In this document: piece after piece, positions 27,231-36,349 of the stretch
Numbering within the stretch: the stretch's first letter is position 1
Layout: each line of letters opens with the position of its first letter
From: an uncultured Lachnospiraceae bacterium
GTDB taxonomy: Bacteria; Bacillota; Clostridia; Lachnospirales; Lachnospiraceae
NCBI GenBank assembly: GCA_934432595.1
Contig: CAKRYR010000016.1
Coordinates: 1 to 53,083 of the forward strand
Direction of reading: 5' to 3'
Length of the DNA stretch: 53,083 nt
Position numbers and translations under genes: made by a program
Notes under the pieces: model-generated
Seen by the model: only the letters and a program-made list of their open reading frames with translations
Told to the model about the DNA's origin: nothing
The model's database searches: none

Positions 27231-27662
27231 TTATCTCTTATCATTAGAACTATAATCAAGATAATTCTGTAATATAATTACTGCCGCAACTTTATCAACA
27301 ACATCATACCTCTTTTTTCTACTAATATCTGCTTCTAACATAACATTGTGTGCCGTGACTGTAGTTAAACGTTCATCCCACATAACTACTTCTACACCAG
27401 TTCTTCTACGCACCATATCCGCAAACTCAACAGACTTATTAGCTCTTTCTCCCATAGTATTATTCATATTCTTAGGTAATCCTACTACAATAGTATCAAC
27501 TTCGTACGCCTTAACAAGTTCTTCTATACGTGCAAGGGTGCGCCTAAGTTTATTCTCTTCTTTTCTTCTTATCGTCTCGATCCCCTGAGCTGTAATCTTT
27601 AATGCATCACTTATTGCAACACCTACAGTTACAGTTCCATAATCTAATCCCATAATTCTCAT
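27231..27662 (-). CDS. ruvX: Putative pre-16S rRNA nuclease RuvX (YqgF)
   Basis: A 143-residue RNase H-fold protein. Family landmarks are MGLDYGTVTVGVAISD at the N-terminus with the first catalytic aspartate, VVGLPKNMNNTMGERA, VVMWDERLTTVTA with the conserved Asp/Glu, and VDKVAAVIILQNYLD. It is thought to process the 5' end of 16S rRNA. The place between ireB and DUF1292 is the standard Firmicute arrangement. Confidence 0.93.
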   Translation of the reverse strand: MRIMGLDYGTVTVGVAISDALKITAQGIETIRRKEENKLRRTLARIEELVKAYEVDTIVVGLPKNMNNTMGERANKSVEFADMVRRRTGVEVVMWDERLTTVTAHNVMLEADISRKKRYDVVDKVAAVIILQNYLDYSSNDKR

Positions 27663-27752
27663 AATATCTAAACTCCACTATAAAGGATGTAACTTTCGTT
27701 CCATCCTTTGTTACTTAATAATATAAAATTTTAATCTCTAAGTATCTCATAG

Positions 27753-28013
27753 TTACCTTAAATTACGATTTATATAATTCTCTAAAAGTTCCTCAAGAAT
27801 TTCATCACGTTCAACTTTCATAATTAAACTTCTTGCTCCATTATAACTTGTGATATATGTAGGATCACCTGACATAATATATCCTACTATCTGGTTAACT
27901 GGGTTATATCCTTTCTCAACTAAGGAATAATATACAGATGCTACTATATCTGCAACACTTATCTCCTTGTCCTTTTGTACTCTAAAACATTGTGTATTAC
28001 TTATCTCTTGCAT
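27753..28013 (-). CDS. IreB-family regulatory phosphoprotein (UPF0297, YrzL)
   Basis: About 86 residues with the family signature QKDKEISVADIVASVYYSLVEKGYNPVNQIVGYIMSGDPTYI split over the first two thirds, and the ending DEILEELLENYINRNL. IreB of Enterococcus is phosphorylated by the PASTA kinase IreK and affects beta-lactam tolerance. No kinase is in this window. The start at 28013 follows AAAGGCGGGG at 5 bases; the upstream in-frame codons have no site. Confidence 0.9.
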   Translation of the reverse strand: MQEISNTQCFRVQKDKEISVADIVASVYYSLVEKGYNPVNQIVGYIMSGDPTYITSYNGARSLIMKVERDEILEELLENYINRNLR

Positions 28014-28213
28014 CAAAACCCCGCCTTTCATCACAATTTCTTTACATACAAATCTATGTGAATTTGATTTATTTTCACTTAACCTATATCAAAGTCATAT
28101 ATTTCATCATATCATAAAGCATAATCATATATTAATTCTACTATATATTTTAAGAAAATTCAAGCAATTTATTAAATATCAGTTGTTTACTAGTCCATAG
28201 AGTACACTTAAGT

Positions 28214-29545
28214 CTAATCAATAACTGCCTCTAATACATCCTTCGTCAATTGTCCTATAATATTTACACTTACTATCTCATTCTCCAATGCCTTATTACT
28301 TTTTAGGGCAACTTTAATATATCTTTCATTATGTCCAATATAATATTCCTTGTCATTTATTAATGTTTTTTCCTCAAAAAGAACTAATTGTTTTGAATTT
28401 TTAAACAAATCCATATATTCACAATGATTCTTTTCTGACATTTCAATTAGCATTTTACTCCTCTTATTCTTTATATCGTCACTAACTTGATTTGGAAGTT
28501 TCTCTGCAACTGTACCTTTTCTAATTGAATACTTAAATACATGCATTTGTGAGAACTTAACTTTTGATAAAAAATCATAAGTTATATCAAATTCCTCATC
28601 TGTTTCTCCTGCAAAACCAACTATTACATCTGTAGTAAGGCTTGGATTTTCATAGTATTTTCTTAAAATATTGCAACTATTCATAAATTGCTCTGATGTG
28701 TATTTTCTGTTCATTCTCTTTAATGTTTCATCACATCCACTTTGCAATGACAAATGAAAATGAGGGCAAACTTTATCTATTTTAGATAATTTTTCAACAA
28801 ACTCTTCCGTAATTATTCTCGGTTCAAGTGAACCTAAACGAATTCTTTCAATCCCCTCAACTTTAGCTATTTCTTCTATTATTTCTAACAAATATTCATA
28901 TTTAAATCCATTAATTTTCTCTTTTTCAAAATCCAAACCGTATGAAGATATATGAATGCCAGTCAACACAACTTCCTTGTATCCATTATCAGCCAAACTA
29001 TGAACTTCTTGCATTATGCTATCTAATTGTCTACTTCTAATTCTTCCGCGAACATAAGGAATGATACAATAAGAACAGAACTGATTACATCCATCTTGAA
29101 TTTTAATATATGCCCTTGTGTTTTCTTGAGTCTTATTTATTTCTAATTCTTCATATTCAACATTTCCTTTTGTATCATTAATATCTATAATAGATTTTGA
29201 TATATGATCTTCAACAATATTTACTATATCCTTCTTCTTGTTATTACCTATAATCAAATCTATTGCTTTATCCTGAATAATCTCTTCCGGTGCAGCCTGA
29301 ACATAACAACCAACAGCTACAACAACTGCTTTAGAATTATTCTTTTTTGCTTTATGAAGCATCTGTCTCGACTTTCTGTCTGCCATATTTGTAACTGAGC
29401 AAGTATTAACTATATATACATCAGCTTTACTATTAAAATCAACTATATCATAACCTGACTTTAGAAATAATTGTTCCATTGCATCTGTCTCATATGAATT
29501 AACTTTGCACCCTAAAGTCAAGAAGGCTACTGTTCCCTTTGACAT
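28214..29545 (-). CDS. mtaB: tRNA t6A37 methylthiotransferase MtaB
   Basis: A 443-residue radical SAM methylthiotransferase that converts t6A37 to ms2t6A37 in ANN-reading tRNAs. An N-terminal UPF0004 domain binds one [4Fe-4S] cluster (LGCKVNSYE, NTCSVTNMADRKSR, VAVGCYVQAAPE). The radical SAM motif is CNQFCSYCIIPYVRG, and a TRAM domain forms the C-terminus. The ATG at 29545 matches the usual distance to AFLTLGCKVN. A GTG at 29554 is an alternative with AGGAGG only three bases away. This is the last gene of the conserved dnaK-prmA-rsmE-mtaB order. Confidence 0.92.
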   Translation of the reverse strand: MSKGTVAFLTLGCKVNSYETDAMEQLFLKSGYDIVDFNSKADVYIVNTCSVTNMADRKSRQMLHKAKKNNSKAVVVAVGCYVQAAPEEIIQDKAIDLIIGNNKKKDIVNIVEDHISKSIIDINDTKGNVEYEELEINKTQENTRAYIKIQDGCNQFCSYCIIPYVRGRIRSRQLDSIMQEVHSLADNGYKEVVLTGIHISSYGLDFEKEKINGFKYEYLLEIIEEIAKVEGIERIRLGSLEPRIITEEFVEKLSKIDKVCPHFHLSLQSGCDETLKRMNRKYTSEQFMNSCNILRKYYENPSLTTDVIVGFAGETDEEFDITYDFLSKVKFSQMHVFKYSIRKGTVAEKLPNQVSDDIKNKRSKMLIEMSEKNHCEYMDLFKNSKQLVLFEEKTLINDKEYYIGHNERYIKVALKSNKALENEIVSVNIIGQLTKDVLEAVID

Positions 29546-29637
29546 TTTCTTCACAAACCTCCTTATTTTTTCGTATTTTTTTGTAATTTATAGTAGTTTT
29601 TTATGTTTTTATGTCATAATATTGTATACTTTTAACA

Positions 29638-29666
29638 TTGACAAGTATTTCAAAAAATTGTAGTAT
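29638..29666 (+). promoter_or_regulatory. Promoter for the HPr-like gene
   Basis: A perfect TTGACA at 29638-29643 and TAGTAT at 29661-29666 with a 17-base spacer, about 45 bases before the start codon. It is divergent from mtaB. Confidence 0.65.
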
Positions 29667-29712
29667 ATAATAGTAAATGATTATTAGTTGTAAATGAAAG
29701 GAGTTTACTATT

Positions 29713-29943
29713 ATGAAAAAAGTAACAATATCTTTAAATTCCATTGATAAAGTAAAATCTTTTGTAAACGAAGTTTCTAAATTCGATACTGATTTTGACT
29801 TAGTTTCAGGAAGATATGTAATTGATGCAAAATCCATCATGGGTATTTTCAGCTTGGATTTATCTAATCCTATTGACCTAAATATCCACTGTGAAGATAA
29901 CGTTGACGAAATCTTAGAAGTTCTTAAACCTTATATTGTTTAG
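29713..29943 (+). CDS. HPr-like protein lacking the active-site histidine
   Basis: The 76-residue product has the HPr fold pattern and a clear match to the regulatory Ser46 segment (DAKSIMGIFSLDLS, Ser41). The catalytic region of true HPr (HARPA around His15) is replaced by NSIDKVKSFVNE with no histidine. It therefore cannot carry phosphate for the sugar phosphotransferase system. A regulatory role through the serine site, similar to Crh, is an inference. It has its own promoter and terminator on the strand opposite to its neighbours. AAAGGAG lies 9 bases before the ATG. Confidence 0.82.
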   Translation: MKKVTISLNSIDKVKSFVNEVSKFDTDFDLVSGRYVIDAKSIMGIFSLDLSNPIDLNIHCEDNVDEILEVLKPYIV

Positions 29944-29960
29944 TACATATTTCCATGATG

Positions 29961-29988
29961 GGGATACATATGAGTATCCCTTTTTTTT
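29961..29988 (+). terminator. Rho-independent terminator of the HPr-like gene
   Basis: GGGATAC and GTATCCC form a 7-bp stem with a six-base loop, followed by eight T residues. Confidence 0.88.
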
Positions 29989-30027
29989 ATTTAATAGGAA
30001 ATTATATTTCATTTCCTATTAAATAAA
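29986..30027. repeat. Hairpin repeat TTTATTTAATAGG...CCTATTAAATAAA
   Basis: A 17-bp imperfect stem with the same arms as 7276-7317. It lies between the terminator at 29961 and the stop of thiI at 30047. No T-run follows on the thiI strand, so it is not a standard terminator. Confidence 0.6.
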
Positions 30028-30046
30028 AACATTCTAATAGTCTTCT

Positions 30047-31234
30047 TTACTCTCCTAGTTTTATTACAATAGTTTCTACAGTCTTACATGCTGTCTCAAC
30101 TAATTCATCTATCTTTTCTTCAAGTTTTGTTTCAGATCTTTCAATAACATTTAGATTTGGTTTTGTTACAGGATGTTTTGCAACAAATATCGTACAACAA
30201 TCCTCATATGGTAAAATAGATGTTTCAAATGTATTAATTCTCTCTGCAATATCAATAATTTCTTGTTTATCAAAAGCAATTAATGGTCTATATACTGGTA
30301 ATGTACACACAGCATTTGTTGCAGCTAGGCTTTGCATCGTCTGACTTGCAACTTGTCCAATACTTTCTCCTGTTATTAATCCTAAGCAGTTATTTTTATT
30401 CGCTAAATATTCAGCTATTTTCATCATATATCTTCTCATTATGATTGTAAGCTCATCATGTGGACATTTTTCATAAATATATAATTGAATATCAGTAAAA
30501 TTAACTATATGCAAATCAATTGGTCCAGAATATTTTGAAACTAATCTTGCTAAATCCACAACTTTTTCTTTAGCTCTTTCACTTGTATATGGTGGTGCAT
30601 GAAAATATGTAGCATCTAACTTAACACCACGTTTTGCTATCATATATCCTGCAACCGGACTATCAATTCCACCTGATAATAATAACATTGCTTTTCCATT
30701 TGTTCCTACAGGCATTCCACCTGCTCCTGGAATTACAGTTGAGTACACATATGCCTTATTTCTAATCTCTATATTGATTCTTACTTCAGGATTATGCACA
30801 TCTACTTTTATGTTAGGAAATTTTTCTAATAAGTATCCACCTAATTCCATACATATCTCAGGTGAATTCATAGGATATTGTTTGTTTCCTCTTTTAGCTT
30901 CTACCTTAAATGTAAATTCTTTATCTCCATAAAGTTTTCTTACATATTCTTCAACTTCTTTAGTTAAATTATCCCATGTTGAATCTTCTATTAGCATAAC
31001 AGGCATTATTCCTGCTATACCAAATACTCTTGTTAGTGCTTCAACTGTTTCGTCATAGTCGTATTCAGTCAATGCTTCTATATATATTCTTCCTTGTTCT
31101 TTTGTTACGCTAAATTCTCCTTCTACCAAGTCCAATGCATTTTTTATCTGGTCTCTTAATGCATTTTCAAATATATATCTATTTTTTCCTTTTATCCCTA
31201 TCTCTGAATATTTTACCAAAAATGCTTTATACAT
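30047..31234 (-). CDS. thiI: tRNA 4-thiouridine synthetase ThiI
   Basis: A 395-residue protein with a ferredoxin-like domain and THUMP domain (residues about 60-165) and a PP-loop ATPase domain (LLLSGGIDSPVAGYM at about 184-198). It adenylates U8 of tRNA for sulfur insertion. The C-terminal rhodanese domain of E. coli ThiI is absent, as in most Firmicutes. C-terminal cysteines (EDCCTIF) occur in the active-site region. The desulfurase gene 55 bases upstream is the expected sulfur donor. Confidence 0.94.
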   Translation of the reverse strand: MYKAFLVKYSEIGIKGKNRYIFENALRDQIKNALDLVEGEFSVTKEQGRIYIEALTEYDYDETVEALTRVFGIAGIMPVMLIEDSTWDNLTKEVEEYVRKLYGDKEFTFKVEAKRGNKQYPMNSPEICMELGGYLLEKFPNIKVDVHNPEVRINIEIRNKAYVYSTVIPGAGGMPVGTNGKAMLLLSGGIDSPVAGYMIAKRGVKLDATYFHAPPYTSERAKEKVVDLARLVSKYSGPIDLHIVNFTDIQLYIYEKCPHDELTIIMRRYMMKIAEYLANKNNCLGLITGESIGQVASQTMQSLAATNAVCTLPVYRPLIAFDKQEIIDIAERINTFETSILPYEDCCTIFVAKHPVTKPNLNVIERSETKLEEKIDELVETACKTVETIVIKLGE

Positions 31235-31257
31235 TATTTTCTTCCTTTCTTTTTGCT

Positions 31258-31300
31258 GTTCTAGTGACGATTTGAGTGTTTTTTTGTTCTAGTGACGAGT
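31258..31300 (-). repeat. Tandem pair of TTCTAGTGACGA repeat ends
   Basis: GTTCTAGTGACGATTTGA (31258-31275) and GTTCTAGTGACGAGT (31286-31300) are two copies 28 bases apart of the end sequence of the intergenic repeat family described in the findings. The second copy contains the desulfurase stop codon at 31289-31291. Confidence 0.8.
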
Positions 31301-32464
31301 AAATTTTCTGAGGGTTGGAATTAGTGTATTAGCAGTTGATACTGCATAATCTATTTCAGGTATAGTTGTTTGGGTTGAAAAACTAAAACGTATCGTGCTA
31401 TCTAATAAATTATTGTCAACGCCAATAGCTTTTAGTGTTCCACTAATTGCTGGATGATTTGAAGAACAAGCTGAACCTGAAGAAACATATATTTCTCTCT
31501 CTTCTAGTGCATGTAACAACACTTCACTTCTTATTCCCTCAAAACTGGCACTTACAATATGAGGCGCAGTTTCTCTTATACTATTATCTAAATTATTTAC
31601 ATCAACAGCATTAATTGTAACACCATCAATTTTCAATAATTCTTTTATCAAATGTAATTTTAATTCATACATTTTATCAATATTATCATTTAAGTTAGCA
31701 TACATTAACTTAGCCGCTTCACCTAGACCTGCAATTGCAGCGACATTCTCAGTTCCTGAACGAAATCCTTTTTCTTGTCCTCCACCTAATATAATTGGCT
31801 TTATCTTAGTTTTATCTTTTATATATATAAATCCACTTCCTTTAGGTCCATGAATTTTATGTCCACTTACAGATAATAAATCTATGTTACATTTCTTAGG
31901 AAATATTTTATACTTACCAAAAGATTGTATAGCATCAACGTGAAATAATATATCTTTATTAATGCTTTTTATACATTGTCCAATCTCTTCAAGATTCTGT
32001 ACAGCTCCTACTTCATTATTTACATGCATAATAGAAACTAATATAGTGTCATCTCTAATGGTATTTTTCAATTCTTCAATACAGATATGTCCCATACTAT
32101 CTACATTTAAAAAGTCTATTTCATAACCATATTCTTGTAAAAATAATAATGGATTGTAAACAGAAGCATGCTCTATACGAGTACTAATAATATGTTTACC
32201 TCGTCTATTATTTGCAAGTGCACTTCCTACTAGTGCTGTATTATTTGATTCTGTTCCGCCAGAAGTAAAATAGATTTCTTTCGCATCTACTTTAAGAATT
32301 TTACTTATAGTCTCTCTAGCTGATTTTATATATTTTTCAGCATCATATCCCTTCATATGCATAGATGATGGATTACCATAATCTTGTTCATATGTCCTAT
32401 TAATGACCTCCACTACTTGGTCATAAGGTTTTGTAGTTGCTGCATTATCCAAATATGCTATCAT
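31289..32464 (-). CDS. Cysteine desulfurase (NifS/IscS family)
   Basis: A 391-residue PLP enzyme. The PLP lysine is K203 in SVSGHKIHGPKG, H99 stacks on PLP (STRIEHASV), and the persulfide cysteine C333 lies in SSGSACSSNHP. The short catalytic loop and its position directly upstream of thiI suggest it serves mainly tRNA 4-thiouridine synthesis, as NifZ does in B. subtilis. The last residues and the stop (TRH, TAG) are encoded by the repeat at 31286-31300, so the C-terminus may have been remodelled by an insertion. Confidence 0.93.
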   Translation of the reverse strand: MIAYLDNAATTKPYDQVVEVINRTYEQDYGNPSSMHMKGYDAEKYIKSARETISKILKVDAKEIYFTSGGTESNNTALVGSALANNRRGKHIISTRIEHASVYNPLLFLQEYGYEIDFLNVDSMGHICIEELKNTIRDDTILVSIMHVNNEVGAVQNLEEIGQCIKSINKDILFHVDAIQSFGKYKIFPKKCNIDLLSVSGHKIHGPKGSGFIYIKDKTKIKPIILGGGQEKGFRSGTENVAAIAGLGEAAKLMYANLNDNIDKMYELKLHLIKELLKIDGVTINAVDVNNLDNSIRETAPHIVSASFEGIRSEVLLHALEEREIYVSSGSACSSNHPAISGTLKAIGVDNNLLDSTIRFSFSTQTTIPEIDYAVSTANTLIPTLRKFTRH

Positions 32465-32480
32465 TCTATCACCTTTTATC

Positions 32481-33221
32481 TTATACTTCTATATTATACA
32501 TTAACATAGCTAATGCAGTTAATCCTGCTGTCTCAGTACGCAAAATTCTATTTCCTAATGTAATAGTTTTAATTCCAATTTCTTTTGCAAAACTAACTTC
32601 TTCTTCATCAAAGCCGCCCTCAGGTCCTATGAAAATTCCTATTGATGAACATTTACTTGCTTCTTCAATACTCTTTCTTGTATATTCCATATTCTCAGCT
32701 AATTCATAGGGTAATATAACGTATTCTAATTCCTTTGCCATATCTATTGCTTCTTTATAGGATACAATCTCATGAACATTAGGAAGAATTCCTCTTCTTG
32801 ATTGTTTTGATGCTTCATTAGCTATCGTTTGCCATCGATTGAGTTTTGCCCTTTCTTTCTTTTCATTATCAATCTTTACTATTGTCCTTTTCATCTTAAC
32901 TGGCACAATTTCATATACACCTAGCTCAACCGCTTTTTGAACAATAAATTCCATTTTATCTTTCTTAGGTAACCCTTGAAACAAATATATTTTTGTTCTT
33001 AGTTCAGTATTAGCTTTTTGTTTATCCTCTATAACTGCAATTACCTGTTCTTTGGCAACATTGTCTATTATACAATAATAATCTTGTCCTTGTCCATCAC
33101 ATATTACAATTTTTTCACCTTTATTAAGTCTAAGAACATTCTTTATATGATTAACATCACTACCCGTAATTACTATTCTATTATCTTCTATGTTCTCTGT
33201 CCCTACATAAAATCTATGCAT
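32481..33221 (-). CDS. rsmE: 16S rRNA m3U1498 methyltransferase RsmE
   Basis: A 246-residue SPOUT-class methyltransferase. Family marks are MHRFYVGTENI, an N-terminal PUA-like domain with HIKNVLRLNKGE, then KKDKMEFIVQKAVELGV, QSRRGILPNV, IGIFIGPEGGFDEEEV and LGNRILRTETAGL, which form the knotted SAM site. It methylates U1498 in 16S rRNA. It starts 16 bases upstream of the desulfurase gene, so they are probably cotranscribed. Confidence 0.95.
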   Translation of the reverse strand: MHRFYVGTENIEDNRIVITGSDVNHIKNVLRLNKGEKIVICDGQGQDYYCIIDNVAKEQVIAVIEDKQKANTELRTKIYLFQGLPKKDKMEFIVQKAVELGVYEIVPVKMKRTIVKIDNEKKERAKLNRWQTIANEASKQSRRGILPNVHEIVSYKEAIDMAKELEYVILPYELAENMEYTRKSIEEASKCSSIGIFIGPEGGFDEEEVSFAKEIGIKTITLGNRILRTETAGLTALAMLMYNIEV

Positions 33222-33367
33222 AATAATCTCACCTAACTTAAAACTTTTCCTAAAGCTACAACATTATCCATTATAATTTTTTTTCCATAAAAAGTCTAGC
33301 AAAATATTTATAATGTTGTTATATTGACATAGCAGTTTAGCCTTAAGCTGAACTGTTGTATTGCAAA

Positions 33368-33403
33368 TAAAAGATAGTATCAAAATTATATTTTGATACT
33401 ATC
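33368..33403 (-). terminator. Terminator overlapping the end of the Sel1-repeat gene
   Basis: GATAGTATCAAAAT (33373-33386) pairs with ATTTTGATACTATC (33390-33403) to form a perfect 14-bp stem, followed on the minus strand by TTTTATTT. The stem begins inside the last codons of the gene. Confidence 0.85.
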
Positions 33404-34924
33404 CTTCATATCGTTTGCATATAATCTAATCATTTTGGATTTTATTTCGAATAACACTTCATCTTCTTTGCTAAATACCCATTTACTATCACGACTAAGT
33501 GTTATATCATCTGCTACAAATTTTTCTTTATCTACATATAAATTCATTTTCTTAACATCATAAAACCTAACAACTAAACTATCTGTCAAAACACATTTTT
33601 CCAATTCAGGTACGACTAAAAGCATATTTATAGGCAATAACTGTTCTTCCTTATTTTTCCTTCTCAACAATACCTTACAATAGTCATCCGTTTCCTCTAT
33701 AATTTTTACTGACATATCATAATTTTGAATAAATTCTAAGAAATAAATATCTGCGTCTACGTATCCTTCTTTTGCGAAAAAGTCCTTATCATATTCTTCT
33801 ATTTTTTTCTTAGTTTCTTCTAATCCATTAATTATTCTATCATATACCTTCTTATTACCAAAAAACTCACTATGTTTTATTCTTCTTTCAATAGCTTGTT
33901 TTGCTTGTAGATAATATATAAAAGTATTAATATAATCTTGTTTTTCCTCAGATTCCCTAAATAGTAATAGTCCCATTCTCATTGAAATATCAGCGAATTT
34001 AGCATCATATATTCCTGTGCAATACTGTTCGTATGCACTTTCATACAAATTTGTTATAATTCTAACTGCTGCAAGGTCATTTTGAATTATTCCCTTTCCT
34101 TCTAGGAACATATCAGCCAATTTATACAAGGATTCGCTATTTCCCTGAAATGCTCCAACTGAAAAATATTGAAATGCCTTATCATAATTAGGTTTACCAT
34201 TATTGCATCTACCATAATAGTGAATAAATCCTAATGTGTTGGCATATATTCCATCTCCTGTTAATTCAAATAACTTTTCAACACATCTTAAAGATTCATT
34301 CCAATCACAATTAAATAACTCATTTCCACCGTAACAGCCATATCCTTTTATTGATAAAGCATCCTCATTACCATTATTACACCCCTCGTCAACGAATCTA
34401 TAAAACATAACTAATTCTTCTTTTGAGAATTTCTTTTCAGAAATATTATCATCAATATACGTCATATAATTTTCTTTTTGCCATTCGCCATATTTCCATT
34501 GTTCTTTAGGTAATTTTTTATTCTGTAAATATAACTGACAAGTCTCTATTATGCCTTCTAAATCTTTGCTTTTAAATTCATCTTCATCATACAGAGATAG
34601 TAACATATCATAAACACAAAGTAATGCTTGCTCATCTGTATTTGGAAGTATCCATTTCATCTTGTCCATATTTTCATATTTCTCTTTTAATGAAAAATTT
34701 TCATTTAAAACATAATTAACAAAGGTCATCCAACTATTATACTCTGTTGCTGTCACCTTTTTTTCAAACATATTTGTACATCCAATTAAAATATCCTCTA
34801 ATGATATTACACTCATTCTAGCATATTCATTTGCCATTTCTTCTATATCATAATCTTTACCTAACAACCTTTCTAAAGTGTTTTCATAATGAACATACTG
34901 TGTCAATTTATCTCCTAATGTCAT
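33386..34924 (-). CDS. Sel1-like repeat protein
   Basis: A 512-residue protein without a signal peptide or membrane segment. Between about 180 and 330 it has Sel1-type repeats: ALSIKGYGCYGG, YANTLGFIHYYGR...YDKAFQYFSVGAFQGNSES and LYKLADMFLEGKGIIQNDLAA. Such alpha/alpha repeats act as protein-binding scaffolds. The N-terminal 170 residues are helical, and the C-terminal 110 residues look beta-rich; neither is recognised. It lies between prmA and rsmE, which are adjacent in most Firmicutes. It is therefore an insertion into that order. The function is unknown. Confidence 0.75.
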   Translation of the reverse strand: MTLGDKLTQYVHYENTLERLLGKDYDIEEMANEYARMSVISLEDILIGCTNMFEKKVTATEYNSWMTFVNYVLNENFSLKEKYENMDKMKWILPNTDEQALLCVYDMLLSLYDEDEFKSKDLEGIIETCQLYLQNKKLPKEQWKYGEWQKENYMTYIDDNISEKKFSKEELVMFYRFVDEGCNNGNEDALSIKGYGCYGGNELFNCDWNESLRCVEKLFELTGDGIYANTLGFIHYYGRCNNGKPNYDKAFQYFSVGAFQGNSESLYKLADMFLEGKGIIQNDLAAVRIITNLYESAYEQYCTGIYDAKFADISMRMGLLLFRESEEKQDYINTFIYYLQAKQAIERRIKHSEFFGNKKVYDRIINGLEETKKKIEEYDKDFFAKEGYVDADIYFLEFIQNYDMSVKIIEETDDYCKVLLRRKNKEEQLLPINMLLVVPELEKCVLTDSLVVRFYDVKKMNLYVDKEKFVADDITLSRDSKWVFSKEDEVLFEIKSKMIRLYANDMKDSIKI

Positions 34925-35016
34925 CTATTTAATCGCGTCCTTCATCTATATAATTAATGTATCAAATATACATTTCAATCTTATTATCTATTTTTATTAT
35001 AATTTATATTAAAATA

Positions 35017-36009
35017 TTATTTTTTTGCCACAAATGAGAACCAATCTCCCATTTGTATTACCTCTAATATTTCAAATCCATTAGATAACAATGCTTCTTC
35101 TACTTCATCTTTCTTCATATCAATTATCCCTGATGAAATAAATAGGCTATCTTTTCTCATTTGCCTAGCTAAAACTCCTGATAAAGGAATAATTACATCT
35201 GCCAAAATATTAGCAACAACTATTTCATATTGACCAATATTTACTTTATTTTGCAAATCTAAATCCTCTATTATGTTTCCTGTATATACATCCATCATAC
35301 TTGGATCAATATGATTCACTTCCATATTCTCATATGTTGCAGTTATCGCATCTTTATCTATATCAGTTCCTACCACATATGGTGCACCTAATTTTAAACT
35401 AATTATAGACAATATTCCACTACCACAACCAACATCTAATATCTTAGTATCTTTATTTATATATTTTCTTAAAGCTGATATGCATAATCTTGTAGTTTCA
35501 TGCGAACCTGTTCCGAAAGCAATCCCTGGATCAATCTCTACTACAATATCATCTTCATTTACCTCATCAAGATTTTCCCATGTTGGTTTTATTATGATGT
35601 CATCTGCAACTCTAAATGGTTTAAAAAATGCTTTCCAATTATTTAACCAATCTTTATCTTCCGTATCTTCTATAGTAATCTTGCCTTCACCTATATCTAT
35701 CCTTGTTGCTAAGTCATTAAGACCTTCTCTAACCTGACTAATAAATACTTCCATGTCCTCAACTTTATTTTGTTCGTTATCACTATCAGGATTGTTTCCC
35801 CTAACATCAACATAAAAACTAACTTTAGCAGTGCCATCATCTTCAGGAAGTTCAGGTAAGAAATCTATAAACATAGCTTCTTTTTCTTCTTCTGTTATAG
35901 GTACATTATCTTCAATTTGTATACCTTCTATACCTAAATCATCCAGCATAATATACATTAAATCCACTGCTTCACATGTTGTACTTATTTCAACTTTAGT
36001 CCATTTCAT
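35017..36009 (-). CDS. prmA: Ribosomal protein L11 methyltransferase PrmA
   Basis: A 330-residue protein that trimethylates ribosomal protein L11. The N-terminal domain beginning MKWTKVEISTTCEAVD is the substrate-binding part. The SAM domain shows DPGIAFGTGSHETTRLC, LDVGCGSGILSI, VVGTDIDKDAI and VVANILADVI. The length matches the family. AAGGAG lies 9 bases upstream. Its place after dnaJ and before rsmE is ancestral, though here a protease gene and a long repeat separate it from dnaJ. Confidence 0.95.
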   Translation of the reverse strand: MKWTKVEISTTCEAVDLMYIMLDDLGIEGIQIEDNVPITEEEKEAMFIDFLPELPEDDGTAKVSFYVDVRGNNPDSDNEQNKVEDMEVFISQVREGLNDLATRIDIGEGKITIEDTEDKDWLNNWKAFFKPFRVADDIIIKPTWENLDEVNEDDIVVEIDPGIAFGTGSHETTRLCISALRKYINKDTKILDVGCGSGILSIISLKLGAPYVVGTDIDKDAITATYENMEVNHIDPSMMDVYTGNIIEDLDLQNKVNIGQYEIVVANILADVIIPLSGVLARQMRKDSLFISSGIIDMKKDEVEEALLSNGFEILEVIQMGDWFSFVAKK

Positions 36010-36060
36010 CTAATATTACTCCTTGCATTTATAACTAATAACAATATATCATTGTATATT

Positions 36061-36165
36061 CTATCTTTGGTTGTTCTTCAGTTCCTTGTTAAGATCGATA
36101 TAAACATCTCCTATAATATCTTTATCTAAAGCGTTTTTCATATTATCTGACATATATTTTCCCAT
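36061..36165 (-). CDS. Possible 34-aa ORF upstream of prmA
   Basis: This short frame begins MGKYMSDNMKNALDKD. It has no convincing ribosome site and no recognised family. It is the only open frame in the 340-base gap 36010-36349, which otherwise holds a terminator. It could be chance. Confidence 0.25.
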   Translation of the reverse strand: MGKYMSDNMKNALDKDIIGDVYIDLNKELKNNQR

Positions 36166-36243
36166 TGTTCAACTATTTTTTAATACACATAATTTAGTTT
36201 ACCACGAATAACATAACGTTGTCAATTTTTGGAAAAACATTGT

Positions 36244-36287
36244 CTAAAAAACAACACCAGTTTAGCCATCGATTGAACTGGTGTTGA
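36244..36287 (-). terminator. Terminator of the clostripain-family gene
   Basis: CAACACCAGTT (from 36252) pairs with AACTGGTGTTG (to 36286), and the minus strand continues with six T residues. Confidence 0.88.
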
Positions 36288-36349
36288 AAAACTTTATATT
36301 ATTTTTTTACTATTATAAGTTGCTCGTAAAAAGCTCATTACTAACACTT

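Noticed and set aside
29986..30027. Hairpin as the terminator of thiI
   Set aside because: The stem is good but no T-run follows on the minus strand; the same arms occur at 7276, so it was listed as a repeat.
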